A DNA stretch of 51,049 nucleotides from Bacillota bacterium (GCA_023440865.1 JAEXRM010000195.1:1-51049); one strand, 5' to 3'. Counted from the stretch's first letter, positions 34,484 through 44,049 are shown. Notes: a model not told the origin generated them from the sequence alone. Translations and numbers: made by a program.

Positions 34484-35494
34484 ATGAGAATCGTATTCAT
34501 GGGAACCCCGGAATTCGCGGTGCCCAGTCTTGACATGCTGGTCCGCGGTGGCTATGAGGTGGCGCTGGTCGTCACCCAGAAGGACAAGCCGCGCGACCGC
34601 GGCAAGGAGACAAAAGCGCCGCCGGTGAAGGAATACGCCCTCGAGGCGGGCATTCCCGTACTGCAGCCCGAGCGGCTCAGCCGGGAGCCGGACATGGTCG
34701 AGGCCATCCGTCAGGTCAAGCCCGACCTGTTCATCACCTGCGCGTTCGGCCAGATCCTGCCGAAGTCGCTGCTCGAGATTCCGCCGCTCGGCACCATCAA
34801 CGTGCATGGGTCACTCCTGCCCGCGTTGCGCGGTTCCGCCCCCATCCAGTGGTCTGTCATCCAGGGGCTTCCCGAAACCGGCATCACAACCATGATGACG
34901 GATGTGGGGATCGATACCGGCGACATGCTGCTGATGGAAAAGGTGGCGGTTCCCGAAGACATGACGAGTGGAGAACTGCACGACATCCTGTCCGTCGTGG
35001 GCGCGGCGACCCTCGCCAAGACGTTGCAGCTGCTCCGTCAGGGAGATCTGCGACGTCACCCGCAGCACCACGATCAGGCCACGCACGCGCCCCGGCTGTC
35101 CAAGGAGCTGGGCCGCATCGATTGGACAAAAACCGCCTGGGAGATCCACAATCTCGTGCGGGGATGCGATCCCTGGCCGGGTGCCTGGACGGAGACGGAC
35201 GGCGGACGCATGCGTGTCGCCCGCACGGAATCGCCGGGACGTCCCGGCGCCGGGACGGGCGATGCGACTTCCCCGGCCACCCCGGCCGACGTGGCCGCCC
35301 CGGGTTCCTCGACCGCACCGGCCACGCCGGGCACCCTGCTGGCAGCCGATGGCGCCGGCCTGCTGGTGCAGGCGGGAGACAGGCCGTTGCGCATTCTCGA
35401 GATCCAGATGCCTTCGGCACGCCGCATGAAGGCCGGCGACTGGATCAATGGCCATCCGATGCGGACCGGTCAGGTCTTCGGTCGGACGGAATGA
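34484..35494 (+). CDS. fmt: Methionyl-tRNA formyltransferase with low-complexity insert
   Basis: 336 residues, about 20 longer than usual. Formyltransferase domain: VFMGTPEFAVPSLDML, QPERLS, NVHGSLLPALRGSAPIQW (catalytic Asn and His), MMTDVGIDTGDML. The C-terminal tRNA-binding domain starts RIDWTKTAWEIHNLVRGCDPWPGAW. It is broken by a Pro/Ala/Thr/Gly-rich insert at about residues 249-283 before resuming at LLVQAGDRPLRILEIQMPS. The insert probably forms a flexible loop. Stop is five bases before the start chosen for the next gene. Confidence 0.95.
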   Translation: MRIVFMGTPEFAVPSLDMLVRGGYEVALVVTQKDKPRDRGKETKAPPVKEYALEAGIPVLQPERLSREPDMVEAIRQVKPDLFITCAFGQILPKSLLEIPPLGTINVHGSLLPALRGSAPIQWSVIQGLPETGITTMMTDVGIDTGDMLLMEKVAVPEDMTSGELHDILSVVGAATLAKTLQLLRQGDLRRHPQHHDQATHAPRLSKELGRIDWTKTAWEIHNLVRGCDPWPGAWTETDGGRMRVARTESPGRPGAGTGDATSPATPADVAAPGSSTAPATPGTLLAADGAGLLVQAGDRPLRILEIQMPSARRMKAGDWINGHPMRTGQVFGRTE

Positions 35495-35498
35495 CCGC

Positions 35499-37064
35499 AT
35501 GAGAAGACATGAACGCTTGCCTGGACCGGTTCTGCCGACGGCCGGAAGCAAACCATCGAGCCTGCGGGAGCCGCGGCATCGAAACCGGTTGGCCGCCACG
35601 ATGCGGGCATTGTGCATCACGCTCTGCATGCTGCTTTTCGCTGGTGGCTGCGGCGTCTTCGCGCCGGCTGCGGATCCTGCCGTTTCGTCGGCGGCGGACG
35701 GATCGGCGGGCACGAACGGATCGGCGGGCACGAACGGTGCCACGGGCACGGACGGCACGCAGGTCGCCACCTCCGATGGCGCCGCATCCGCAGAAGTGTC
35801 AGGCGCCGCTGCCGGCACATCGAGCGGCGTGGCAGGCGCCACGGCATCCGCCAGCGCATCCGGCCATCCGACACCCCCGCCCGCCACAACCGTCACCGGA
35901 GGAACCCCCGTCATGCAACAGCTGCCCGCATCCGTCGCAACGATGACCCTGAAGCAGAAGATCGGACAGATGATGTTCCCGGCTTTTCGCACAAATGCGG
36001 CCGGAATGCCGTTGCATCGGGCGGATGAGGCGACGCTCGCCGCCATCGCCGCCTGGCAGCCCGGCGGCATCGTGCTGTTCGCCCAGAACATGGACACGCC
36101 CGACCAAACCGCCGCACTCATCCGCCAGCTGCAGGATGTGGCATCCGTTCCACTGCTCATCGGCGTGGATGAGGAGGGGGGCAAGGTGTCGCGCCTGTCC
36201 GCCGCCGGGAACATGCAGGCGGTCACCATGCCCGCAGCCCGCACCATCGGCGCAACGGGAGAGGTGAAATACGCACGGGAAGCCGCGGCCGCCATCGGCA
36301 GCCAGCTGTCTCACCTGGGCTTCAATCTCGATTTCGCGCCGGATGCGGATGTCGACACGAATCCGGACAACCCCGTCATCGGCAGCCGCTCCTACGGCCG
36401 CGAGCCGCAGCTGGTCGCCGACATGGTGACCGCCGCACTCGAAGGCTTTGCCGACACCAGCGTCATTCCGGTTGTGAAGCACTTCCCGGGGCATGGAGAC
36501 ACCCAGACGGACAGCCATCTGGGTCTGGCCGTGGTGCCGCATGACCGCGCACGCATGGACCGCATCGAGCTGGTTCCATTCAAGGCGGCCATCGCGGCAG
36601 GCGTTCCCATGATCATGACCGCCCACGTGAACACGCCGGGCATTTCCGGCAAGGACCTGCCCGCAACCCTGAATCCGGACATCCTGACCGGGTTGCTGCG
36701 CGGCGAGCTTGGATTCGGTGGCGTCATCACCACCGATGCCATGGAAATGGGTGCCATCACGGAGCACTACGGCGAGGCGGAATCGATCGTCATGGCCGTG
36801 GAGGCGGGCGTCGACCTGCTGCTGGTTCCCGTATCGATGGAACGCGCCTGCGAAGCGCTGTTGGAGGCGGTGCGCTCGGGGCGGATCGCGGAATCGCGCA
36901 TCGATGCGTCGGTGGAACGCATTCTTGCCATGAAACGGGCTTACCGGCTCGATGCGACAACCGCCCAAACCGGATCCGCCCTGCCTGGACGCATTCCGGG
37001 AACCGCTGCCTACCGCGAGCTGGTGAAGCGCATCGAGGCCGCAGCCGCCGCGGCCGCACCGTAA
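35499..37064 (+). CDS. GH3 beta-N-acetylhexosaminidase (NagZ-like) lipoprotein
   Basis: 521 residues. ATG 35499 is tentative: its Shine-Dalgarno is weak, and ATG 35601, right before the signal sequence (MRALCITLCMLLFAGGC), is also possible. A lipobox cysteine is followed by a repeat-rich Gly/Ala/Thr linker to about residue 140. The GH3 domain shows GGIVLFAQN, GVDEEGGKVSRL, and the NagZ loop KHFPGHGDTQTDSH at 327-340, with the D338-H340 acid/base pair. D413 in TTDAMEMG is the likely nucleophile. It should trim GlcNAc residues from peptidoglycan outside the membrane. Confidence 0.9.
   Translation: MRRHERLPGPVLPTAGSKPSSLREPRHRNRLAATMRALCITLCMLLFAGGCGVFAPAADPAVSSAADGSAGTNGSAGTNGATGTDGTQVATSDGAASAEVSGAAAGTSSGVAGATASASASGHPTPPPATTVTGGTPVMQQLPASVATMTLKQKIGQMMFPAFRTNAAGMPLHRADEATLAAIAAWQPGGIVLFAQNMDTPDQTAALIRQLQDVASVPLLIGVDEEGGKVSRLSAAGNMQAVTMPAARTIGATGEVKYAREAAAAIGSQLSHLGFNLDFAPDADVDTNPDNPVIGSRSYGREPQLVADMVTAALEGFADTSVIPVVKHFPGHGDTQTDSHLGLAVVPHDRARMDRIELVPFKAAIAAGVPMIMTAHVNTPGISGKDLPATLNPDILTGLLRGELGFGGVITTDAMEMGAITEHYGEAESIVMAVEAGVDLLLVPVSMERACEALLEAVRSGRIAESRIDASVERILAMKRAYRLDATTAQTGSALPGRIPGTAAYRELVKRIEAAAAAAAP
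35700..35753 (+). repeat. 18-bp in-frame tandem repeat in the lipoprotein linker
   Basis: Three units at 35700, 35718 and 35736 encode GSAGTN, GSAGTN and GATGTD. Confidence 0.85.
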
Positions 37065-37134
37065 ACTTGCCGACCGCGAGATGAGAAACCAGTCAACCGC
37101 ATTGCCCGTCACTCCTTCCGGAAAGGATATCCGC

Positions 37135-37713
37135 ATGAGTTCCCAGGCCGGTTCCCTGCTGTTTCACCTGTGCTGCGCCCCTTGCGGCGGGGTTCCCGTC
37201 CGCTTGCTCCGCGAGGAGGGCTTTGCGCTGACCGGGTTTTGGCACAACCCGAACATCCATCCCCGGGAGGAATGGACGCGCCGCCGTCAGGGCGTCGAGG
37301 CGCTTGCCGCAGACACCGGCCTGCCCATGATCTGGCGGGACGCGTTCGAGCAGGCCCTTTGGCTTTCCCGCTGGGATCCGGGTGATGCCGGTCGGTGCGC
37401 CTACTGCTACGAAACACGCATGGATGCCGTTGCACGCACCGCCGCGGAGCAAGGCGCCGCGGCTTTCAGCACCAGCCTGCTGATCAGCCCGTACCAGCAT
37501 CACGAGGCGATCCGCGCAGCCGGTGAGCGGGCGGGCGCACGGCATGGCGTCGCGTTCCTGTACCGTGATTTCCGGCCGCACTACCGGGAGGGTCAGAACC
37601 TGGCAAGGGGAAAGGGCTGGTACATGCAGAAATACTGCGGTTGCGCGCAGTCCTGGGGCGAGTCGGACCACCCGAAAAAGCCGGCCTACGACTTTTCACC
37701 CATGCACCCGTAA
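37135..37713 (+). CDS. queH: Epoxyqueuosine reductase QueH
   Basis: 192 residues from ATG 37135 (AAAGGA upstream); ATG 37081 would add 18 residues without homology. The QueH cysteine set is complete: LCCAPCGGV, RCAYCYETRM and YMQKYCGCAQSW, expected to bind an iron-sulfur cluster and a second metal. It performs the last step of queuosine synthesis in place of cobalamin-dependent QueG. Its partners queA and tgt lie about 17-20 kb upstream. Confidence 0.93.
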   Translation: MSSQAGSLLFHLCCAPCGGVPVRLLREEGFALTGFWHNPNIHPREEWTRRRQGVEALAADTGLPMIWRDAFEQALWLSRWDPGDAGRCAYCYETRMDAVARTAAEQGAAAFSTSLLISPYQHHEAIRAAGERAGARHGVAFLYRDFRPHYREGQNLARGKGWYMQKYCGCAQSWGESDHPKKPAYDFSPMHP

Positions 37714-37778
37714 TGTGGTCGACACAACGGTTTGCGGGTTGATGAAACAGGATTGACATGTAACGGCCGCCCATTGGG

Positions 37779-37787
37779 TGGTATGAT
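37779..37787 (+). promoter_or_regulatory. Extended -10 promoter of the amidase gene
   Basis: TGGTATGAT with no matched -35 box. A perfect palindrome starts three bases downstream. Confidence 0.6.
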
Positions 37788-37789
37788 GA

Positions 37790-37807
37790 ATCAGGACACG
37801 TCCTGAT
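37790..37807 (+). promoter_or_regulatory. 18-bp palindrome at the amidase transcription start
   Basis: ATCAGGAC, AC, GTCCTGAT: eight perfect pairs. Its position just after the -10 box suits a repressor operator; it could also cap the transcript as a hairpin. Confidence 0.55.
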
Positions 37808-37875
37808 CGATGCGATACCCGCGTACGAGAGAGAAACCATTCATGGGCGAGAACGCACACGCAATGGAGGATGCC

Positions 37876-40197
37876 ATGAAATACCCATTCAGGAATGCTA
37901 TCGGCAAGCTCGCGCTGTTTCTGTCCCTGGTGCTGCTGGTGCAATGCTTCACCGTCATCCTGGCCGATGCGGCCGGTGTTGTCGAGAAAAGCATCGGCGG
38001 CACCATCACGAGGATCGCGTATGCGCCCGGCCAGGGCAATGCCGGCACCATCACGGTCACGACCCCGAACGCGGCCGTAGCCAACCGCGAGTTGTGGGCG
38101 CCCGACACGGGCAGCAAGTATTACCGCCTCATCGTCGATATCAAGAACACGAAAATCGACGCCCCCGGTTCCCTGACCGTCAACAGCGGCGCTGTCGCAC
38201 AGATACGCTATGCGCAGTTTGACGCAATCCGGTCGCGCATCGTCGTGGATCTGACCGCCAAGCCGGTGTATGATGTCGCGACAACCGCCACCGGTGTGGA
38301 AATCCGCCTCAATGGCGGTGCAGTGGCGTCCGCATCCGCCCCGGCCTCTCCGGCAGCCACACCGAAGCCATCCGCGTCGGCGGCTGCAACCCCCAAGCCC
38401 TCCGCCACACCGGCTCCCACGGCCACCCCGACGCCGGTGGCTTCATCCGGCGCGACTCCGGTCCCTTCCGCTGCCGCAACACCATCCGCAACACCGAAAC
38501 CTGCCACCACGCCGGTATCGGCGACCACGACTTCCGCCGCGCCGTCCAGCGCCGCCAAGGGCGCGCTGTCCTGGACCCTCTCCGGCAGCACCTGCGTCCT
38601 GAAACTGGCTGATACCGATCTGGCCGCCAAGGTGGCCCAGGGTGGCGCCACCATCGAGAACCGCACCCGTGAAAAAATGGTCCAGGTCACGTTCACAACA
38701 CCGGAAGCCCGCTTTCTCACGGGTGCCCTCCCCGGCAACGCCATCCTGTACGGCGCGCTGGTTTCCCACAATGCCTCACGCGGCACAACAACCATCCGGC
38801 TCTCCGGCAAGACGGCGCTCAACTATACGATGGAGAAGGCGGGAGCCGACACCCTGCTGCGGCTGACCTCAACCGGCGGCGCCACGCCAGGTACGGTGGG
38901 CGGCACTGGCTCAGCGGGTGCTTCGGGATCCGCGGGCTCGGGTGGATCCGGCACCGTCATCGGCGGAACCACGGGAACCGCCACCCCTGTCAATGACAGC
39001 ACGAGCCGCGGCACGGCCAGAACCCTGCCCGTCCAGGTGACGGCATCCGGGGACTCCGTGATGCTTGATTCGACGGATGTCAGCGGTTCCCGCGTGTACC
39101 GGTCGGGTTCCGGCGTGGTCATCGAAATGCCCGGCGTGGCACTGCCCGGTGACGTGCCTGTCGGTGGCGCGCTGGTGCGGACGGTGAACACCGTGTCGGC
39201 CGACGGCCGCGTGAAGCTGTCCATCGGCCTGAACGGCCTGTGCGAGTGGACAGCCACCGAATCCGCCGGACGACTGACCGTCGCGTTCCAGTCATCCGGC
39301 ATCACGAACATCGAGGGCGGCAATGACGCCGATGTCGTGCTGCGCCTTCTCGGGCCGGGCATCGTGTCCCGGTATCGCGCGGCGCTCGAGCAGGTGGTCA
39401 TCGATGACGATCTGCAGATGTCCGCGTTCACCTTCATGTTCCCGGCCACCGTCATCAACATGGGCAACGGCGTGGCCAAGACCAACGATGCCCTCTCCAC
39501 GGGCATCTCCGTGCTGACGACGGGGCAGAGCAGCTTCCTGTCGATCGCCAAGCGCAGTGCAGACACGCAGTTCAAGCTGGTCGAGGATGCGGATGGAAAT
39601 GGTCTGACGATCAAGAAAAGCGTGCTGGAAAGGCCGGTTCCCGTTGCGAGCGGCACCGGGCGGCTGGTGGTGCTGGATGCCGGACATGGCGGATCGGACC
39701 CGGGCACCGTGTTCGGCGGCCTGTACGAGTCGCATGTCAACCTCGATATCACGCTCAGGGCCGAGGCCATTCTCCGCCAGCGCGGCGTCAACGTGCTGCT
39801 GACACGGAACAGCGATGTGTTCGTCGGCCTCGAGGAGCGCTGCAACATCGCCAACAACGCGGGCGCCTCGCTGTTCCTGAGCATTCATCAGAATTCGATG
39901 CCCGACGGCATGCGCGGCACGATGTCGATGTACTACGCGTCGAGCGTCAACGGCAAGAACTACGCGCAGATCCTGCAGGACACGCTCATGCCGGCACTGG
40001 GACTGGGAGATCTGGGGCTGAAGTCGAGCAGTGGACTGGTGGTGCTGCGCAAGACGAAGATGCCCGCCATCCTCGCCGAATGCGCCTGCATGTCCAATCC
40101 GAGCGACCTGGCGGTCGTCATGACCGACGCGTTCCGTCAGAAAGCCGCCACCGCCATTGCCGACTCCGTCGTGAAGATTCTCGCGACGATGAATTGA
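37876..40197 (+). CDS. N-acetylmuramoyl-L-alanine amidase with AMIN-like domains
   Basis: 773 residues, from ATG 37876 (GGAGG six bases upstream). Signal peptide at 1-32, AMIN-like beta domain at about 40-145 (YYRLIVDIKNTK), Ala/Pro/Thr-rich linker to about 225, two further AMIN-like segments with a Gly/Ser-rich spacer between, and the Amidase_3 domain from about 595. Zinc ligands are H604 (DAGHGG), E618 and H671 (SIHQN), with catalytic E735 (LAECACMSN). It cuts the amide bond between MurNAc and the stem peptide, probably during cell separation or remodelling. The rdgB gene follows after 57 bases. Confidence 0.93.
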   Translation: MKYPFRNAIGKLALFLSLVLLVQCFTVILADAAGVVEKSIGGTITRIAYAPGQGNAGTITVTTPNAAVANRELWAPDTGSKYYRLIVDIKNTKIDAPGSLTVNSGAVAQIRYAQFDAIRSRIVVDLTAKPVYDVATTATGVEIRLNGGAVASASAPASPAATPKPSASAAATPKPSATPAPTATPTPVASSGATPVPSAAATPSATPKPATTPVSATTTSAAPSSAAKGALSWTLSGSTCVLKLADTDLAAKVAQGGATIENRTREKMVQVTFTTPEARFLTGALPGNAILYGALVSHNASRGTTTIRLSGKTALNYTMEKAGADTLLRLTSTGGATPGTVGGTGSAGASGSAGSGGSGTVIGGTTGTATPVNDSTSRGTARTLPVQVTASGDSVMLDSTDVSGSRVYRSGSGVVIEMPGVALPGDVPVGGALVRTVNTVSADGRVKLSIGLNGLCEWTATESAGRLTVAFQSSGITNIEGGNDADVVLRLLGPGIVSRYRAALEQVVIDDDLQMSAFTFMFPATVINMGNGVAKTNDALSTGISVLTTGQSSFLSIAKRSADTQFKLVEDADGNGLTIKKSVLERPVPVASGTGRLVVLDAGHGGSDPGTVFGGLYESHVNLDITLRAEAILRQRGVNVLLTRNSDVFVGLEERCNIANNAGASLFLSIHQNSMPDGMRGTMSMYYASSVNGKNYAQILQDTLMPALGLGDLGLKSSSGLVVLRKTKMPAILAECACMSNPSDLAVVMTDAFRQKAATAIADSVVKILATMN

Positions 40198-40254
40198 CAG
40201 GGCATGGCGCAAGGGTGCCTGGCCCCATGAACCTGTTCACTTTGGAGGCAAACC

Positions 40255-40869
40255 ATGCAGACCTTGATCGTGGCCACGAAAAACCAGGGGAAGATGCGCG
40301 AGATCAAGTCGATCCTGGCCGATCTGCCTTACGAGGTGCTTTCGATGGCGGATGCCGGCATCGACATCGATGTCGACGAGGACGGATCCACCTTCGAGGA
40401 GAACGCACTGAAGAAGGCGGATGCCATTTTTGCGCATATCGGCGGCGGCGCGCAGAACGGCCGGTATGGCTCGGCTGTCGTCCTGGCCGATGACAGCGGT
40501 CTCGAGGTCGATGCCCTTGACGGGGAACCCGGCATCCGATCGGCCCGTTATGGCGGACCGGGGCTGGATGACACGGGACGCTGGCAGCTGCTGCTCAAAA
40601 ACCTGGAAGGGGTTCCGGCGGCAGGCCGTTCGGCACGGTTCGTCTGCGCGATGGCCCTGGTGTCGGGCATCCGCAGGGTGATCGTCCGTGGCACGGTGGA
40701 GGGAAGCATCCTGACCGAACCGCGTGGCACAAACGGGTTCGGGTATGATCCGGTCTTTCTGGTGAACGAAACGGGCCTGACGGCCGCGGAAATGGGGGAG
40801 GCGGACAAGAACCGCATCAGCCATCGCGGACGCGCCCTCGACAAGATTGCGAAGGCGTTGCACGCATGA
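40255..40869 (+). CDS. rdgB: XTP/dITP diphosphatase (Ham1/RdgB family)
   Basis: 204 residues. ATKNQGKMREIKSIL opening, then FEENALKKA, VLADDSGLEVDALDGEPGIRSARYGG, RGTNGFGYDPVF, MGEADKNRISHRGRAL. It removes non-canonical purine nucleoside triphosphates. Start with TTGGAGG upstream. Overlaps the phosphoesterase gene by four bases (ATGA). Confidence 0.95.
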   Translation: MQTLIVATKNQGKMREIKSILADLPYEVLSMADAGIDIDVDEDGSTFEENALKKADAIFAHIGGGAQNGRYGSAVVLADDSGLEVDALDGEPGIRSARYGGPGLDDTGRWQLLLKNLEGVPAAGRSARFVCAMALVSGIRRVIVRGTVEGSILTEPRGTNGFGYDPVFLVNETGLTAAEMGEADKNRISHRGRALDKIAKALHA

Positions 40870-41360
40870 CGCTGTATGTGGTCATCAGCGACACCCACGG
40901 TGATGTGAGGGCGGCGGAGCGCGCCATGGCGCGGTTTCCACTGGCGGATGTCATCCATCTTGGCGACCATGCCCGGGATGTTGTGCGGCTTGCGGCCCGG
41001 CATCCCGAGCGGCGGATCATCGGCGTGTCCGGAAACTGCGATTTCAACGCGGATGAGATGCGCTTCCCGACGGAACGCACGCTCGAGGTGGAAGGAAAGC
41101 GTCTGCTGTTGACCCACGGACACAGGTATGGCGTAAAATACGGGTATGAGAAGCTGCTGGAGCGGGCGCGCTCAGGCGGCTTCGATCTGGTGCTGTTCGG
41201 GCACACGCACATTGCGGCGGACTTCGTCCGGCTGGGCTGCCATCTGGTGAATCCGGGCAGCGCATCGCAGCCGCGGGGCGTGGAAGGTCCATCGTACGCA
41301 CTTGTGGAGATTGGTGGCGGCCGCATCGAAACGCGGCTGATGGAAGACGAACAGACTTGA
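40866..41360 (+). CDS. YfcE/MJ0936-family metallophosphoesterase
   Basis: 164 residues. All metal motifs of calcineurin-like phosphodiesterases are present: SDTHGDV, HLGDHARD, GNCDFN, THGHRYGVKYG, FGHTHIA, plus LVNPGSASQPRG. The family acts on small phosphodiesters in vitro; the natural substrate is unclear. The rdgB-phosphoesterase pair is common in Gram-positives. Confidence 0.92.
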   Translation: MTLYVVISDTHGDVRAAERAMARFPLADVIHLGDHARDVVRLAARHPERRIIGVSGNCDFNADEMRFPTERTLEVEGKRLLLTHGHRYGVKYGYEKLLERARSGGFDLVLFGHTHIAADFVRLGCHLVNPGSASQPRGVEGPSYALVEIGGGRIETRLMEDEQT

Positions 41361-41394
41361 TGCGACCGATGGTGCGCAGCAGGAACGAGGATGC

Positions 41395-42543
41395 ATGACC
41401 ATGATCTATCTGGACAACGCGGCCACGACGCGTCCGTATCCCGAGGTGCTCGACGTGATGCGCGACGTGGCGGAACACCAGTATGCGAATCCCCACGCCC
41501 TGCATGCCTTCGGTGTTTCCGCCGAACGGCTGGTGGCTGATGCCCGCAAGACGCTTGCCGCATGCCTCAGGGCACTACCGCAGGAGGTGTTTTTCACCGC
41601 CGGCGGCACGGAGTCGAACAACCAGGTGATCCAGGGGTGCGCCGCGCTGCCGGAACGGCTTGGCAAGCACATCCTGACAACATCGATCGAGCATCCGGCC
41701 GTGCTGGAACCCGTCAAACGGCTCGAACGCATGGGATTCGAGGCGGAACGCCTGCCGGTCACGGAGGACGGCGTTCCCGACGTGACGCATGCGGTTTCCC
41801 GTGTGCGGCCCGACACACGGCTTCTGAGCCTGATGCTCGTCAACAACGAGACCGGTGCGATCCTGCCGGTGGCGGAGATCGTCCGGGGCGCGCGGAAGCG
41901 GAATCCGAACCTGCTGGTGCACGTGGATGCGGTGCAGGCGTTCGGCAAGCTGCCGGTCATTCCCAAAGAGCTCGGGGCGGACTTCGTATCGCTGAGCGCC
42001 CACAAGCTGCATGGCCCCAAGGGGGTCGGCCTGCTGTTTGTCCGAAAGGGTGTCCGGCTGGAACCCCTGCTGCTTGGCGGCGGTCAGGAAAACGGCATGC
42101 GGTCCGGCACCCTGAACGTGCCCGGCATCTGCGGCTTCGCGACAGCCGCCGCGATGCGGCATGCGACCATGCGCCAGGACGCGGTTGCCGTTGCGGGCTT
42201 GAAGCGCCTGCTGGAAAACGGTTTGCGCGAATCGCTCGGAGATTCGGTTCGCATGCTGTCGCCGGAGGCATCCTCGCCCTATCTGCTGCTGGCGTCCTTC
42301 GAGAAGGCGAAAGCGGAGGTGCTGCTGCACCATCTGGCCGAACGCGGCATCATGGTGTCGTCCGGGTCGGCCTGCGCCTCGCGCAAGGATACGCGCAGCC
42401 ATGTCATCAAGGCGATGGCGGTTCCCGAGAGGTGGCAGGAGGGGATCCTGCGGTTCAGCTTCTCCGCCATGAACACGGAGGAAGATATCCGGGCGGTTCT
42501 GGAGGCGATGCGCGCGGTTTATCCTGCCGTCAGGCACAAATAG
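41395..42543 (+). CDS. Cysteine desulfurase, NifS/IscS family
   Basis: 382 residues. MIYLDNAATTRPYPEV start, FTAGGTESNNQVIQG, EHPAVLEP, NNETGAILPVAEI, PLP lysine K204 in SAHKLHGPKGVG, catalytic C327 in SSGSACASRKD. It frees sulfur from cysteine as an enzyme persulfide. With thiI 308 bases downstream it fits 4-thiouridine synthesis in tRNA. ATG 41401 is an equally good start. The stop lies in a 30-bp tandem repeat. Confidence 0.95.
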   Translation: MTMIYLDNAATTRPYPEVLDVMRDVAEHQYANPHALHAFGVSAERLVADARKTLAACLRALPQEVFFTAGGTESNNQVIQGCAALPERLGKHILTTSIEHPAVLEPVKRLERMGFEAERLPVTEDGVPDVTHAVSRVRPDTRLLSLMLVNNETGAILPVAEIVRGARKRNPNLLVHVDAVQAFGKLPVIPKELGADFVSLSAHKLHGPKGVGLLFVRKGVRLEPLLLGGGQENGMRSGTLNVPGICGFATAAAMRHATMRQDAVAVAGLKRLLENGLRESLGDSVRMLSPEASSPYLLLASFEKAKAEVLLHHLAERGIMVSSGSACASRKDTRSHVIKAMAVPERWQEGILRFSFSAMNTEEDIRAVLEAMRAVYPAVRHK

Positions 42544-42608
42544 TCAATCTATCCGATGGCAAGGTGCAAGCAGTCAATCTATCCGGCGGTAAGGCACAAG
42601 AAGTCAGC
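42532..42608 (+). repeat. 30-bp tandem repeat across the desulfurase stop codon
   Basis: Units at 42532 and 42562 plus a partial one at 42592 share AGTCAATCTATCCG. The stop TAG (42541-42543) is inside the first. Confidence 0.85.
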
Positions 42609-42850
42609 CTTGGCTGTGCGCTTCTTGCATGGCCTTATGTTCCATGATCATCGTGTGAGCCTGGTCGTTATGGTACTGTCGGTGGACAGAACGATGAAAA
42701 GAATGAAACCATATCGTTTGTTCCCGCCCCTGTTCTGTGTTACAGTTAATCATAGCGCCGTCAGGCCTTCATGATCCTCATGTCAGCGCCGCCGGTGCCG
42801 CCACAAGGTTCGTGGGAAGATCGCAAAACCAACGGGAGCAGGCAACACGC
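42544..42850 (+). other. Intergenic stretch before thiI
   Basis: 307 bases with the end of the 30-bp repeat and the thiI promoter (42718-42746). Nothing recognised in 42609-42717. Confidence 0.5.
42718..42746 (+). promoter_or_regulatory. Promoter of thiI
   Basis: TTGTTC (42718-42723), a 17-nt spacer, TACAGT (42741-42746), about 100 bases before the start. Confidence 0.5.
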
Positions 42851-44026
42851 ATGGAACACATCATTCTGGTCCGATACGAAGAAATCTTCCTCAAGGGAGA
42901 CAACCGCTGGCTCTTCGAGAAGCGCCTCATGGACAACATGAAGAAGGCCCTTTCGGGTCTGGGTGTCATCAAGGTGGCGAAGAACCAGGGCCGCATCTAT
43001 GTCATTCCCAGGGAGTCCGCATATCCGGTGGATGAAGCCCTCGAGCGCCTGACGAAGGTGTTCGGCATCAACGCCGTCTCACCCTGCCTGTGCATGCCGG
43101 TGGTCTACGACGACATCTGCCGCGAGGCGGTCGCGCTGGCGCAAAACCTTGTCGAACGCTTCGGCCATGCGACCTTCAAGGTCGAGACCAAGCGTGCCGA
43201 CAAGAAGTTTCCCATGACCTCGATGCAGGTGTCCGCCGATATCGGCCGGCAGATCCTCGAGGCCGTGCCCTCGCTGAAGGTGGATGTGAATCACCCCCAG
43301 TTCACGGTGCACGTCGAGCTGCGCGATCAGGCATATCTTTACTCCGAGGTCATCCCCGGCGCCAAGGGCCTGCCCACGGGATCCGGCGGCAAGGCGACCC
43401 TGCTGCTCTCCGGCGGCATCGACAGTCCGGTCGCGGGCTGGATGATCGGCAAGCGCGGCGTCACCATCGAGGCCGTGCATTTCCACAGCTATCCGTACAC
43501 GAGCGAACGCGCCCGCGACAAGGTCGTGGAGCTCGGCCGCATCCTCTCGGGCTGGACGATGGGGGTGAAGCTGCATGTCGTGCCCTTCACCGAGATCCAG
43601 CTTGCCATCAACGAGAAGTGCCCGGCCGACCACATCACCATCATCATGCGGCGCTACATGATGCGCATTGCCGAGGCCATCGCGGAAAAGAGCGGTTCCC
43701 TCGCGCTGGTGACCGGCGAGGCCATCGGCCAGGTCGCCAGCCAGACGATGGAGAGCATGCTGGTGACGGACCGGGCCGTGTCGCTGCCCGTATACCGGCC
43801 CTGCATCGGCATGGACAAGAACGAGGTCATCGACATCGCCCGCCGCATCGGCACCTTTGACACGTCGATCCAGCCATACGAGGACTGCTGCACGGTGTTT
43901 GTCGCGCGGCATCCGGTCACGAAGCCGTCGCTGGAGAAGACGCTGCGCTTCGAGGCGGAGCTGGAGAAGGACGCGGAAGCGCTCATCGCAAGGGCCTTGG
44001 AAGGCACCGAGGTGCTGGCGCTGTGA
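42851..44026 (+). CDS. thiI: tRNA 4-thiouridine synthase
   Basis: 391 residues. N-terminal ferredoxin-like and THUMP domains (LVRYEEIFLKGDNRWLFE, KVETKRADKKFPMTS), then a PP-loop pyrophosphatase with LLLSGGIDSPVAGWMIGKRG, FHSYPYTSERA, TGEAIGQVASQT and CIGMDKNEVI. There is no rhodanese domain, as in most Gram-positives. It adds sulfur from the desulfurase to U8 of tRNA. The ATG at 42851 has a weak GGGAG twelve bases upstream. Confidence 0.95.
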   Translation: MEHIILVRYEEIFLKGDNRWLFEKRLMDNMKKALSGLGVIKVAKNQGRIYVIPRESAYPVDEALERLTKVFGINAVSPCLCMPVVYDDICREAVALAQNLVERFGHATFKVETKRADKKFPMTSMQVSADIGRQILEAVPSLKVDVNHPQFTVHVELRDQAYLYSEVIPGAKGLPTGSGGKATLLLSGGIDSPVAGWMIGKRGVTIEAVHFHSYPYTSERARDKVVELGRILSGWTMGVKLHVVPFTEIQLAINEKCPADHITIIMRRYMMRIAEAIAEKSGSLALVTGEAIGQVASQTMESMLVTDRAVSLPVYRPCIGMDKNEVIDIARRIGTFDTSIQPYEDCCTVFVARHPVTKPSLEKTLRFEAELEKDAEALIARALEGTEVLAL

Positions 44027-44049
44027 CTGATGAAAGAAGGAAGGTCCTC

